A stretch of DNA of 9,214 nt from Acholeplasmatales bacterium Tener_01 (GTDB taxonomy: Bacteria; Bacillota_I; Bacilli_A; ML615J-28; CAG-698), in assembly GCA_001604495.1 (NCBI GenBank), contig LVBR01000183.1:1-9214 (forward strand), read 5' to 3'. The notes beneath the pieces are model-generated. The model saw only the letters and a list, made by a program, of their open reading frames with translations, was not told where the DNA came from and made no database searches. This document shows, piece after piece, positions 1 to 6,621 of this stretch. Numbering within the stretch: position 1 is the first letter of the stretch; each line of letters starts with the position of its first letter. Both the position numbers and the translations under genes were made by a program.

Positions 1-878
1 ATGATCCAAGAATAATCGGCGGAAGTGCTGACCTATTCTCTTCAACAAAAGCCAAAGGTGTCGATGGAGACTTTACTAAACTAAATAGATTAGGACGTAA
101 CATTCGTTTTGGTGTAAGAGAGCATGCAATGGCTAGTATTTGTAATGGTATTGCCCTTCATGGAGGATTTTTACCATTCTGTAGTGGATTCTTCGTATTT
201 AGTGACTACTTAAAGCCAGCTATTAGATTATCAGCACTGATGAATTTACAAGTATTATATTTATTTAGTCATGACTCTATTGCGGTTGGTGAAGATGGAC
301 CTACACATCAACCAATTGAACAAATTACAATGCTTCGTAGTATTCCAAATGTCAATGTAATTCGTCCTGCTGATGCGGTTGAAGTTAAAGAAGCATACGA
401 AGTATTCTTAAACTCACCAAATCGTCCAACTGTTTTGTTACTTACGCGTCAAGACGTCCCAACAATCCGTAGCGATAGCGGTGAAAACCTAACAAAATAT
501 GGTGGCTATGTAATAAGCAAAGAAAAAGATAATCTTGATTTAATCATTATGGCAAGTGGTAGTGAAGTTAGTCTTGCTCTAAATGTTAAAGAAGAACTAG
601 AAAATGAAGGAATTAGTGCACGTGTTGTAAGTATGCCTTCACTAAATCTATTTGATGAGCAAAGTGACAAATACAAAGAAGAAGTATTGCCACGTGGTGT
701 TAAACGTGTTGCTATCGAAGCCGATGATGCTACTCACTTCTATAAATATCTAGGATTAGATGATGAATTAATAAACATTGATACATTTGGTATCAGTGGT
801 AAAGCAAATCTAGTTATGGATTATTTTGGATTTAATGTGGCTACTGTAAAGAATAAGATTTTAAAAAGTATAAAATAA
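1..878 (+). CDS. tkt: Transketolase, C-terminal part (5' end outside window)
   Basis: Thiamine-diphosphate enzyme of the non-oxidative pentose phosphate pathway, moving two-carbon ketol units between sugar phosphates in the cytosol. The frame is open from base 3 and gives 291 residues, about the last 45% of a normal ~660-residue transketolase. It begins inside the pyrimidine-binding domain with GGSADLFSS, then RNIRFGVREHAM, whose Glu (codon 120-122) is the family's catalytic glutamate contacting the cofactor. HDSIAVGEDGPTHQP follows, carrying the substrate-phosphate and active-site His/Asp residues, then TRQ, and then the C-terminal domain with IIMASGSEVSLAL. An ATG at 129 is internal (the Met of REHAM) and is not a start, because homology continues upstream of it. 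Arginine is mostly CGT, as expected of a highly expressed housekeeping gene. DXP synthase was considered, but the GGSADL and GEDGPTHQP motifs are those of transketolase. Confidence 0.97.
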   Translation, partial: DPRIIGGSADLFSSTKAKGVDGDFTKLNRLGRNIRFGVREHAMASICNGIALHGGFLPFCSGFFVFSDYLKPAIRLSALMNLQVLYLFSHDSIAVGEDGPTHQPIEQITMLRSIPNVNVIRPADAVEVKEAYEVFLNSPNRPTVLLLTRQDVPTIRSDSGENLTKYGGYVISKEKDNLDLIIMASGSEVSLALNVKEELENEGISARVVSMPSLNLFDEQSDKYKEEVLPRGVKRVAIEADDATHFYKYLGLDDELINIDTFGISGKANLVMDYFGFNVATVKNKILKSIK

Positions 879-899
879 GAGGCATAAGCCTCTTTTTTT
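877..899 (+). terminator. Rho-independent terminator of tkt
   Basis: A perfect 7-bp stem AAGAGGC/GCCTCTT (877-883 with 888-894) closes an ATAA tetraloop and runs into a T-tract to base 899. It overlaps the last two bases of the transketolase stop codon, so termination is immediate. Confidence 0.9.
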
Positions 900-910
900 A
901 TAAATGATAC

Positions 911-939
911 TTGATTTTCTCCAGTAACTACTGTATAAT
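911..939 (+). promoter_or_regulatory. Promoter of the abiE operon
   Basis: TTGATT (911-916), a 17-base spacer and a perfect TATAAT (934-939) form a strong vegetative promoter. The predicted start near 946 leaves a leader of about 15 bases before the ATG at 961, with GGAGG at 950-954. Because the tkt terminator lies just upstream, the operon appears to be transcribed independently. Confidence 0.8.
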
Positions 940-945
940 AGTAGT
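922..945. promoter_or_regulatory. Palindromic candidate operator over the -10 box
   Basis: ACTACT (927-932) and AGTAGT (940-945) are exact reverse complements flanking seven bases that contain the TATAAT box. A second, overlapping inverted repeat, CAGTA-AC-TACTG, occupies 922-933. AbiEi antitoxins are known to repress their own operons by binding inverted repeats in the promoter, so this is the natural candidate site. The repeats are seen directly; the operator role is inferred. Confidence 0.5.
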
Positions 946-960
946 AAGTGGAGGAAATTT

Positions 961-1551
961 ATGATTAAGACAATCAATATGCTCTATGAAGAGTTTAAGG
1001 ATTATAAGAACTTTTATAACAAAATAGAGTTAGAAGAAAAAAAAGGCAATTTAATTAAAATAAAAAGAGGACTATATGAGACTAATATAAATAGAGAGCC
1101 GTTTGCCCTAGCAAATATAATTGTTTCACCTTCTTATATTTCTTTTGAAACAGCCTTAGCGTATTATAATTTGATTCCTGAAGCAGTTTGTATTGTTAAA
1201 TCTGCCACATTTAAAAAAAATAAGAAAAAAGAAATAAGAAACAGGTTTTCTCTATATACTTATCAAGATATTAATCCTAACGCATATCCTTATGGAATTG
1301 ATGTGATAGAGATTGATGGTGAAAATGTCAAGATTGCTTCAAAAGAAAAGGCACTTCTTGATACGATATCAATTATTTCCCCAAGAAATAATTTAAAAGA
1401 AATAGAAGATTTATTATTTGAAGACCTGAGAATCAATGAAAACATATTTGATACACTTGATATGAAGAGTTTAATGGAGATGTGTGATTTATACTGCTCT
1501 AAATCCCTAAAACTATTGAAGAAATATATAGGAGAAAGATATGATAAATAA
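961..1551 (+). CDS. abiEi: AbiEi-family antitoxin and transcriptional regulator (type IV TA system)
   Basis: A 196-residue protein matching AbiEi antitoxins, which repress their own operon through an N-terminal winged-helix domain and neutralise the AbiEii toxin through a C-terminal domain without stable complex formation. Residues 1-45 are lysine-rich and end in the wing-like GNLIKIKRGLYET (29-41). The family-typical ISFETALAYYNLIPE follows at 60-74 and ASKEKALLDTI at 126-136. The start is supported by GGAGG six bases upstream and a strong promoter at 911-939. The last 11 bases overlap the toxin gene, implying translational coupling. Arginine codons are AGA or AGG and never CGT, unlike the flanking genes, which suggests acquisition by transfer. 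The likely cellular role is anti-phage abortive infection or element stabilisation, inferred from the family. Confidence 0.88.
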   Translation: MIKTINMLYEEFKDYKNFYNKIELEEKKGNLIKIKRGLYETNINREPFALANIIVSPSYISFETALAYYNLIPEAVCIVKSATFKKNKKKEIRNRFSLYTYQDINPNAYPYGIDVIEIDGENVKIASKEKALLDTISIISPRNNLKEIEDLLFEDLRINENIFDTLDMKSLMEMCDLYCSKSLKLLKKYIGERYDK

Positions 1552-2401
1552 CTATATTAAAGAAAACCTAGATAAAAACAATGTGAGAAATCTTAATCAA
1601 TTAGAGTCTGTATTAAGAGAAATATGCCAAAGAATTATACTTATAGGATTAAGTCAAACAACATTCTTTAATTATGCTGCATTCTATGGTGGAACATGTT
1701 TAAGAATTTTCCATTCTCTAAATAGATGGAGTGAGGATTTAGGTTTTCAAGTGACTAGTAGTGAGGCTGCTTCGAAGATTAATCTTGATGATTACGCTGT
1801 TTATTGTAAAAATGAATTAGAATCTTATGGCTTATTAACCACTATATCATCAAAAGAATCATATGATATTGGAGAAATAAGACGCAGATATTTTGATATT
1901 AGTATCTATGATCTTGCTTGCCAATATTTAAAAACTCAATCAATAAATAAAGAGAAAAAAATATCAATAAAACTTGAAGTAAGTACAGTTTATATACCAA
2001 AAGCAAAATACGAAATAAAATTACTTACTAGTCCATCCTTTTCAAGCGTTTTATGTTTTGACTATTCATCGTTATTCAGTGGGAAAATTAGTGCATTGCT
2101 TCTAAGAGAATGGCGAAGCAGAATAAAAGGAAGAGATTACTACGATTATATGTTTTATCTTTCCCATGATGTTAAGTTCAATATGGAATACTTAAAAGAA
2201 AAACTATCATATTCTTTAAATAAGAATATGGATAACATAGATATCGTTAATATCAAAAAAATGCTTAAGGAAAAATTTGAAGAAACTGATTATAATGAAG
2301 TAATAAATGATGTTAGACAATTTCTTTTTAGTGAAAAAGATATTAATGGTTTAAGAAAAGAGTTTTTTATTGAATCTCTTGATGTGTTAGAATGTAAATA
2401 G
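1541..2401 (+). CDS. abiEii: AbiEii-family nucleotidyltransferase toxin with altered DxD motif
   Basis: A 286-residue DNA polymerase beta-like nucleotidyltransferase fold protein of the AbiEii/AbiGii (DUF1814) group, the toxin of type IV TA systems. The nucleotide-binding motif YGGTCLR is at 49-55 and the metal motif region is RWSEDLGF at 62-69. The usual family form is SEDLDF, so residue 68 (codon GGT, 1742-1744) is Gly in place of the second metal-binding Asp. The remaining signature is kept: a beta-strand acid in IKLEV (E146), K182 in GKISALLLR, and KGRDYYD (196-202). Length is normal and the frame is intact. The start has GGAG at 1531-1534 and overlaps the antitoxin end by 11 bases. Apart from one CGC and one CGA, arginines are AGA. 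The protein may be catalytically weakened or dead, or may use metal differently. Family assignment is firm; activity is uncertain. Confidence 0.88.
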   Translation: MINNYIKENLDKNNVRNLNQLESVLREICQRIILIGLSQTTFFNYAAFYGGTCLRIFHSLNRWSEDLGFQVTSSEAASKINLDDYAVYCKNELESYGLLTTISSKESYDIGEIRRRYFDISIYDLACQYLKTQSINKEKKISIKLEVSTVYIPKAKYEIKLLTSPSFSSVLCFDYSSLFSGKISALLLREWRSRIKGRDYYDYMFYLSHDVKFNMEYLKEKLSYSLNKNMDNIDIVNIKKMLKEKFEETDYNEVINDVRQFLFSEKDINGLRKEFFIESLDVLECK

Positions 2402-2430
2402 TTGACAAATTGAAGCGATTTTATTATAAT
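2402..2430 (+). promoter_or_regulatory. Consensus promoter of ileS
   Basis: TTGACA (2402-2407), exactly 17 bases, then TATAAT (2425-2430): a perfect sigma-A-type consensus. The -35 box begins on the base right after the abiEii stop codon. Transcription should start near 2437, at the head of the T-box leader. Confidence 0.93.
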
Positions 2431-2436
2431 ATTTAA

Positions 2437-2676
2437 AGTAAATTAAAGGCTATGAAAAAGACATGCTTAATGACTGAAGATTTCTAGAGAGCTAAGGGTC
2501 GGTGAAACTTAGCATTAGTAAGTTAGTAAGATATCACTTTGGAGCTGCTTAGGTGAATAATTAGCTTAAGACGGGGTCTTGCCGTTAAAAGAGAGACATA
2601 TGATGCGTATGTTTAAGGTGGTTAAGTAAAGATAATTTGTGTCTTTATCCTTTTTGCATGGGATAAAGACTTTTTT
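2437..2676 (+). promoter_or_regulatory. T-box riboswitch (isoleucine) controlling ileS
   Basis: A leader RNA that binds tRNA-Ile and permits ileS transcription when the tRNA is uncharged. Stem I shows AGAGAG (2486-2491) and an apical hairpin, GCTAAG/CTTAGC (2491-2496 with 2508-2513), whose loop holds GGTGAAA. The 3' side of stem I reads GATATCACTTTGGAGC, placing the specifier ATC (Ile) at 2533-2535. Stem III is ACGG/CCGT (2571-2574 with 2582-2585), and a further hairpin ACATA/TATGT lies at 2596-2612. The T-box is AAGGTGGTTAAG (2615-2626); TGGT fits discriminator A73 of tRNA-Ile. An antiterminator can form from AAGG (2615-2618) with CCTT (2649-2652) and GTAAAGA (2626-2632) with TCTTTAT (2642-2648), leaving a 7-base bulge, TGGTTAA. 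This excludes the terminator. The bulge departs from the usual TGGNACC. Confidence 0.94.
2641..2676 (+). terminator. T-box attenuator terminator
   Basis: A perfect 10-bp stem GTCTTTATCC/GGATAAAGAC (2641-2650 with 2661-2670) is followed by six Ts (2671-2676), just ahead of the ileS ribosome site. Its 5' arm is also the 3' strand of the antiterminator, so the two structures are mutually exclusive. It is also the first terminator seen downstream of abiEii. Confidence 0.93.
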
Positions 2677-2693
2677 ATATATAGGAGGATACT

Positions 2694-5600
2694 ATGCTAT
2701 ACAAGAAGGTTGAAACAGATCTTAAGTTTGTTCAAAGAGAAAAAGAAGTCGAAAAGTTTTGGCAAGATGAGAAGATTTTCGAAGAAAGTGTAAAACTTAG
2801 AGAAGGTGCTAAGGATTACACATTCTATGATGGCCCACCAACTGCCAATGGTAAACCTCATATTGGACACGTTTTAACACGTGTTATCAAGGATATGATT
2901 CCAAGATATAGAATTATGAAGGGATACAACGTTTTAAGAAAAGCTGGTTGGGATACTCATGGACTTCCAGTTGAACTTGAAGTAGAAAAACTTCTTGGAC
3001 TTGATGGCAAAGAACAAATAGAAGAATACGGCTTAGAACCTTTCATCAAAAAATGTAAAGAAAGTGTATGGAAATACAAAGGAATGTGGGAGGACTTCAG
3101 TAATACTGTTGGTTACTGGGTTGATATCGATAATCCATATGTAACATATGATAATAAATATATCGAATCGGTTTGGTGGAGTCTAAAACAAATCTATGAT
3201 AAAGGTCTTTTATACAAAGGATTTAAGATTGTACCATATTGCCCTAGATGTGGAACACCACTTTCTAGTCATGAAGTGGCTCAAGGCTATAAAGATGTCA
3301 AAGAGAAGAGTGTAATTGCTAAGTTTAAGGCTAAAGACTTTGAAGATACTTACTTTTTAGCATGGACTACTACTCCTTGGACACTTCCTTCTAACCTTGC
3401 TCTTTGCGTTAACGCAAAAGAAGATTATGTTAGAGTTAAATGTGATGACACTCACTACATTTTAGCTAAGGCTTTAGTTGAGTCAGTTTTAGCTGACAAA
3501 GAGTATGAAATCACTGATGAATTTAAGGGAAAAGATTTAGAATATAAGGAATATGAACCTTTATTCAACTTCAAAGAGATGAATAAGAAGTGCTACTATG
3601 TAACAAATGCTGAATATGTTACATTAACTGATGGTACTGGTATTGTTCATATCGCTCCTGCATTTGGTGAAGATGATGCTCAAGTTGGTAAAAAGTATGA
3701 TTTACCATTCTTACAACTTGTAAATAGTAAAGGTGAAATGACAGAAGAAACTCCTTGGAGTGGAATGTTCTGTAAAGATGCTGATAAAGAAATCTTAATT
3801 GCTTTAAAAGAAAAAGGATTATTATTTAAGACTTTATCATTTGAACACTCATATCCATTCTGTTGGAGATGCGATACACCATTAATCTACTATGCAAGAG
3901 AAGCTTGGTTCATCAATATGACTAGTGTTAAAGATGATTTAATCAGAAACAATGATACAATCAACTGGATTCCTGAATCAATTGGTAAAGGTAGATTTGG
4001 CGATTGGCTAAAGAATGTCCAAGATTGGGGTGTTAGTCGTGACCGTTATTGGGGAACTCCACTTCCAATTTGGGAATGTGAATGTGGACACCGCCATGCA
4101 ATCGGCTCAATCGAAGAACTAAAGAAAATGAGCACTGATTGCCCAGATGATATTGAACTACATCGTCCATATATTGACCAAGTAACTATTACTTGTCCAG
4201 TTTGTGGTAAAAAGATGCACAGAGTAAAAGAAGTTATCGACTGTTGGTATGATAGTGGTAGTATGCCATTTGCTCAATGGCACTATCCATTTGAACATAA
4301 AGAAGAATTTGAAAAAACATTCCCTGCTGATTTCATCAGTGAAGCTGTTGACCAAACAAGAGGTTGGTTCTACTCACTTCTTGCTATTTCAACACTAATA
4401 TTTAATAAGGCTCCTTATAAGAATGTTATTGTTTTAGGTCACGTTCAAGATGAAAACGGCCAAAAGATGAGTAAATCTAAAGGTAATGCGGTCGACCCAT
4501 TTGAAGCGCTAGAACAATATGGTGCTGATGCAATTCGTTGGTACTTCTATAGTAATAGTGCTCCATGGCTTCCTAATAGATTCCATGCAGCTGCTGTCAC
4601 TGAAGGCCAAAGAAAAGTTATGGGAACACTTTGGAATACATATGCATTCTATGTATTATATGCTAATATCGACAACTTTGATGCCACAAAATATACTTTA
4701 GATTATGATAAATTATCTATAATGGATAAGTGGTTAATCAGTAAGCTTAATACTTTAATTAAAGAAGTTGATAATAATTTAGAAAATTATAAGATAACTG
4801 AAACAAGTAGAGTAATAGCTGAGTTTGTTGATGAATTATCAAATTGGTATGTAAGATGCTCACGTGAAAGATATTGGGTTAGTGGTATGCCACAAGACAA
4901 GATCAATGCATATATGACTTTATATACTGCTCTTGTAACTTTAGCTAAAGTAAGTGCTCCAATGCTTCCATTCATTACTGAAGAAATTTATCAAAACTTA
5001 GTTCGTAGTTTAGATAAAGATGCACCTAAGAGTATTCATCTATGTGACTTCCCTAAAGCAAACGAAAAACATATAGACAAAGAACTTGAAGGAAGAATGG
5101 AAGAAGTATTGGATGTTGTGACACTTGGACGTAACGCTCGTAATAGCGCTAATATCAAGAATCGTCAACCAATATCTAAGATTTATGTTGAAGGAAAAGA
5201 CTTACCAGAATACTTTGTTGAAATAATAGCTAATGAATTAAATGTTAAAGAAGTTGAATTTACTAGTGATGTAAGTGACTTCACTTCATATACTATTAAA
5301 CCAAACTTCAGAGTTTTAGGACCTAAAGTTGGTAAACAAATTGGAGTTATCCAAGGATTATTACAAAAAGTAGATGGCAGTAAAGTTAATAAAGAACTAA
5401 ATGAAGTTGGTTACTATAATTTAGACGTCAATGGAACTAACGTTACTTTAGAAAAAGATGATTTACTTGTTGAAGTAAAACAAAAAGAAGGATATGAGAC
5501 TGCAAGTGATCGTGGAGTAACTGTTGTTTTAGACACAACTTTAACAAAAGAATTGATTGAAGAAGGCGTTGTTCGTGAATTAATTAGTAAAGTTCAAACA

Positions 5601-5813
5601 ATGCGTAAAGAAGCTGGCTTTGAAGTTGTAAATCATATTGAATTATCAATTGTTTGTAGCGAAGAATTCAAAGAATTAGTTCTTAAGAATAAAGAAGAAA
5701 TATCAAGTGATTTACTAAGCGATGTAATTACATTTGATGAAATAGATGGTTACAAGAAAGATTGGAACCTAAACGGTAATGATGTTGTAATTACTGTAAG
5801 AAAACTTGATTAA
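2694..5813 (+). CDS. ileS: Isoleucyl-tRNA synthetase, type 2 (eukaryote-like)
   Basis: Charges tRNA-Ile with isoleucine in the cytosol and edits misactivated valine. It is a class I synthetase of 1039 residues with the ATP motif PHIGH (55-59) in the context FYDGPPTANGKPHIGH, GWDTHGLPVE at 85-94, and KMSKS at 591-595. The CP1 editing domain carries TTTPWTLPSNLA (225-236) and GTGIVHIAPAFGEDD (314-328). Metal-site-like Cys pairs sit at 183/186, 390/393, 462/464 and 501/504. The anticodon-binding helical domain begins near 678, followed by a long C-terminal extension. Length and motif wording match IleRS2 rather than the ~920-residue IleRS1 with its C-terminal zinc finger. AGGAGG at 2683-2688, five bases before ATG, fixes the start. 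Expression is controlled by the T-box upstream. IleRS2 enzymes are generally little inhibited by mupirocin; that property is inferred here. Confidence 0.98.
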   Translation: MLYKKVETDLKFVQREKEVEKFWQDEKIFEESVKLREGAKDYTFYDGPPTANGKPHIGHVLTRVIKDMIPRYRIMKGYNVLRKAGWDTHGLPVELEVEKLLGLDGKEQIEEYGLEPFIKKCKESVWKYKGMWEDFSNTVGYWVDIDNPYVTYDNKYIESVWWSLKQIYDKGLLYKGFKIVPYCPRCGTPLSSHEVAQGYKDVKEKSVIAKFKAKDFEDTYFLAWTTTPWTLPSNLALCVNAKEDYVRVKCDDTHYILAKALVESVLADKEYEITDEFKGKDLEYKEYEPLFNFKEMNKKCYYVTNAEYVTLTDGTGIVHIAPAFGEDDAQVGKKYDLPFLQLVNSKGEMTEETPWSGMFCKDADKEILIALKEKGLLFKTLSFEHSYPFCWRCDTPLIYYAREAWFINMTSVKDDLIRNNDTINWIPESIGKGRFGDWLKNVQDWGVSRDRYWGTPLPIWECECGHRHAIGSIEELKKMSTDCPDDIELHRPYIDQVTITCPVCGKKMHRVKEVIDCWYDSGSMPFAQWHYPFEHKEEFEKTFPADFISEAVDQTRGWFYSLLAISTLIFNKAPYKNVIVLGHVQDENGQKMSKSKGNAVDPFEALEQYGADAIRWYFYSNSAPWLPNRFHAAAVTEGQRKVMGTLWNTYAFYVLYANIDNFDATKYTLDYDKLSIMDKWLISKLNTLIKEVDNNLENYKITETSRVIAEFVDELSNWYVRCSRERYWVSGMPQDKINAYMTLYTALVTLAKVSAPMLPFITEEIYQNLVRSLDKDAPKSIHLCDFPKANEKHIDKELEGRMEEVLDVVTLGRNARNSANIKNRQPISKIYVEGKDLPEYFVEIIANELNVKEVEFTSDVSDFTSYTIKPNFRVLGPKVGKQIGVIQGLLQKVDGSKVNKELNEVGYYNLDVNGTNVTLEKDDLLVEVKQKEGYETASDRGVTVVLDTTLTKELIEEGVVRELISKVQTMRKEAGFEVVNHIELSIVCSEEFKELVLKNKEEISSDLLSDVITFDEIDGYKKDWNLNGNDVVITVRKLD

Positions 5814-5853
5814 AAAAAGGGGACACTAGATTAATTCTAGTGTCCTTTATTTT
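5812..5853. terminator. Bidirectional terminator between convergent genes
   Basis: A perfect 10-bp stem GGACACTAGA/TCTAGTGTCC (5821-5830 with 5836-5845) has a five-base loop. A T-rich tail follows on the plus strand and a seven-A run (5812-5818) precedes it, giving a T-tract on the minus strand. It fills the 38-base gap between ileS and the convergent membrane protein gene and can serve both. Confidence 0.9.
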
Positions 5854-6526
5854 AAATAACATGTAATGGAATTAATATTGCAAGAAGCAAAATATTAAAT
5901 GCTATAAGTGATATTAAGAATATCTTTTTAGCTTTTGGAGAGAATTTTGGTACATAGTTACTTGCTAAGAAGAATGGAATGTATGTAGTAATGAATACTG
6001 GAATTACACCCCACCATTTATATACCCAAATAAATGAACCATTTTCTGTTCCTGCAAGGAATGATTCAATCAAAGCAAATAGTAATGCCATTGAAATTGC
6101 CCCAACAAGACGCATTGTGATTTTGAATTTGCCTTTTTGGAATAATATTTTATCGGGATCATCGCCTAACATCTTGTAAGAAATGATACCGGCAATTGAG
6201 AACATCATTGATAGTTCCCAACAAACACCAATTAATAGAATAAATGTTGTGCTTTCAGCTGATACACACCATAAAGGATATCCTGTCACTTTACAAATAA
6301 TAGCATTAACTATTTCATAAAGCCAATGAACTGAGTAAAGAGCAATACCTGCGATTATGCAATCGTAGTTTTTCTTTTTTATTTCACTCCAATATACATA
6401 AAATACAACTGCTAATAAGAAAATAAATGTCCAATTGAAATTTAAAGTGTCACGAACGTGAAGTAGCGCCTCTTGAACTTGGTTTTGAGCATCAGCACTA
6501 CTTGGTCCAAAAAAGATAAAATGCAT
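5852..6526 (-). CDS. Polytopic membrane protein of unknown function
   Basis: I do not recognise this family. The 224-residue protein has about six hydrophobic segments, near residues 31-46, 54-76, 91-118, 138-158, 169-188 and 201-222, so it should be an integral membrane protein. No cleavable signal peptide is evident; the first 30 residues are moderately polar. Polar and aromatic residues recur in or at the edges of membrane spans: HWLYEIVN (67-74), the Glu of SAES (91), CWELS (102-106), and ALIES (151-155). Such a pattern suggests an active or binding site in the membrane rather than a simple anchor. The short basic tract IKKKNY (49-54) probably marks a cytoplasmic loop. The start has AGGAGG seven bases upstream (6534-6539, minus strand). 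It is a single gene, convergent with ileS and divergent from the next gene. Confidence 0.85.
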   Translation of the reverse strand: MHFIFFGPSSADAQNQVQEALLHVRDTLNFNWTFIFLLAVVFYVYWSEIKKKNYDCIIAGIALYSVHWLYEIVNAIICKVTGYPLWCVSAESTTFILLIGVCWELSMMFSIAGIISYKMLGDDPDKILFQKGKFKITMRLVGAISMALLFALIESFLAGTENGSFIWVYKWWGVIPVFITTYIPFFLASNYVPKFSPKAKKIFLISLIAFNILLLAILIPLHVI

Positions 6527-6545
6527 AAATAATCCTCCTAAATTT

Positions 6546-6554
6546 ATTATAGCA
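6546..6554 (-). promoter_or_regulatory. Extended -10 promoter for the minus-strand membrane protein gene
   Basis: On the minus strand the sequence reads TGCTATAAT, a perfect TATAAT with the extended TGn element. The matching -35 region (about 6569-6574, TCAACA on the minus strand) is weak. A start about seven bases downstream would fall at the edge of the AGGAGG, giving a leader of about 14 bases. Confidence 0.6.
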
Positions 6555-6570
6555 CATAATAAATAATATG

Positions 6571-6599
6571 TTGAGTAAAATTGATTTGTTTGGTATAAT
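6571..6599 (+). promoter_or_regulatory. Promoter of the two-domain anchored protein gene
   Basis: TTGAGT (6571-6576), 17 bases, then TATAAT (6594-6599), preceded by TGG so that it is also an extended -10. Transcription should begin near 6606. This rules out the upstream in-frame ATG at 6568 as the start of the following gene. Confidence 0.82.
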
Positions 6600-6621
6600 A
6601 GACTTACAAAAGGAGAAAAAA

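Noticed and set aside
129..878. Transketolase piece as a complete small gene starting at 129
   Set aside because: The frame is open to the window edge and family motifs GGSADL and FGVREH precede that ATG, so the gene is simply cut by the window.
2402..2693. Possible leader peptide or small gene in the 292-base gap before ileS
   Set aside because: The stretch is fully explained by promoter, T-box stems, specifier, antiterminator and terminator.
4158..4975. Small open frames inside ileS on both strands (4158-4355 minus, 4519-4701 plus, 4787-4975 minus)
   Set aside because: They lie wholly within the well-conserved ileS frame, have no plausible ribosome sites noticed, and show no recognisable domains.
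5979..6179. Plus-strand open frame opposite the membrane protein gene
   Set aside because: It overlaps a minus-strand gene with a clear start, ribosome site and membrane topology; no independent support.
6568..6621. In-frame upstream ATG that would add 18 residues to the anchored protein
   Set aside because: It lies upstream of and across the promoter -35 and -10 boxes, lacks a ribosome site, and would put polar sequence before the signal-like MKKFFKF start at 6622.
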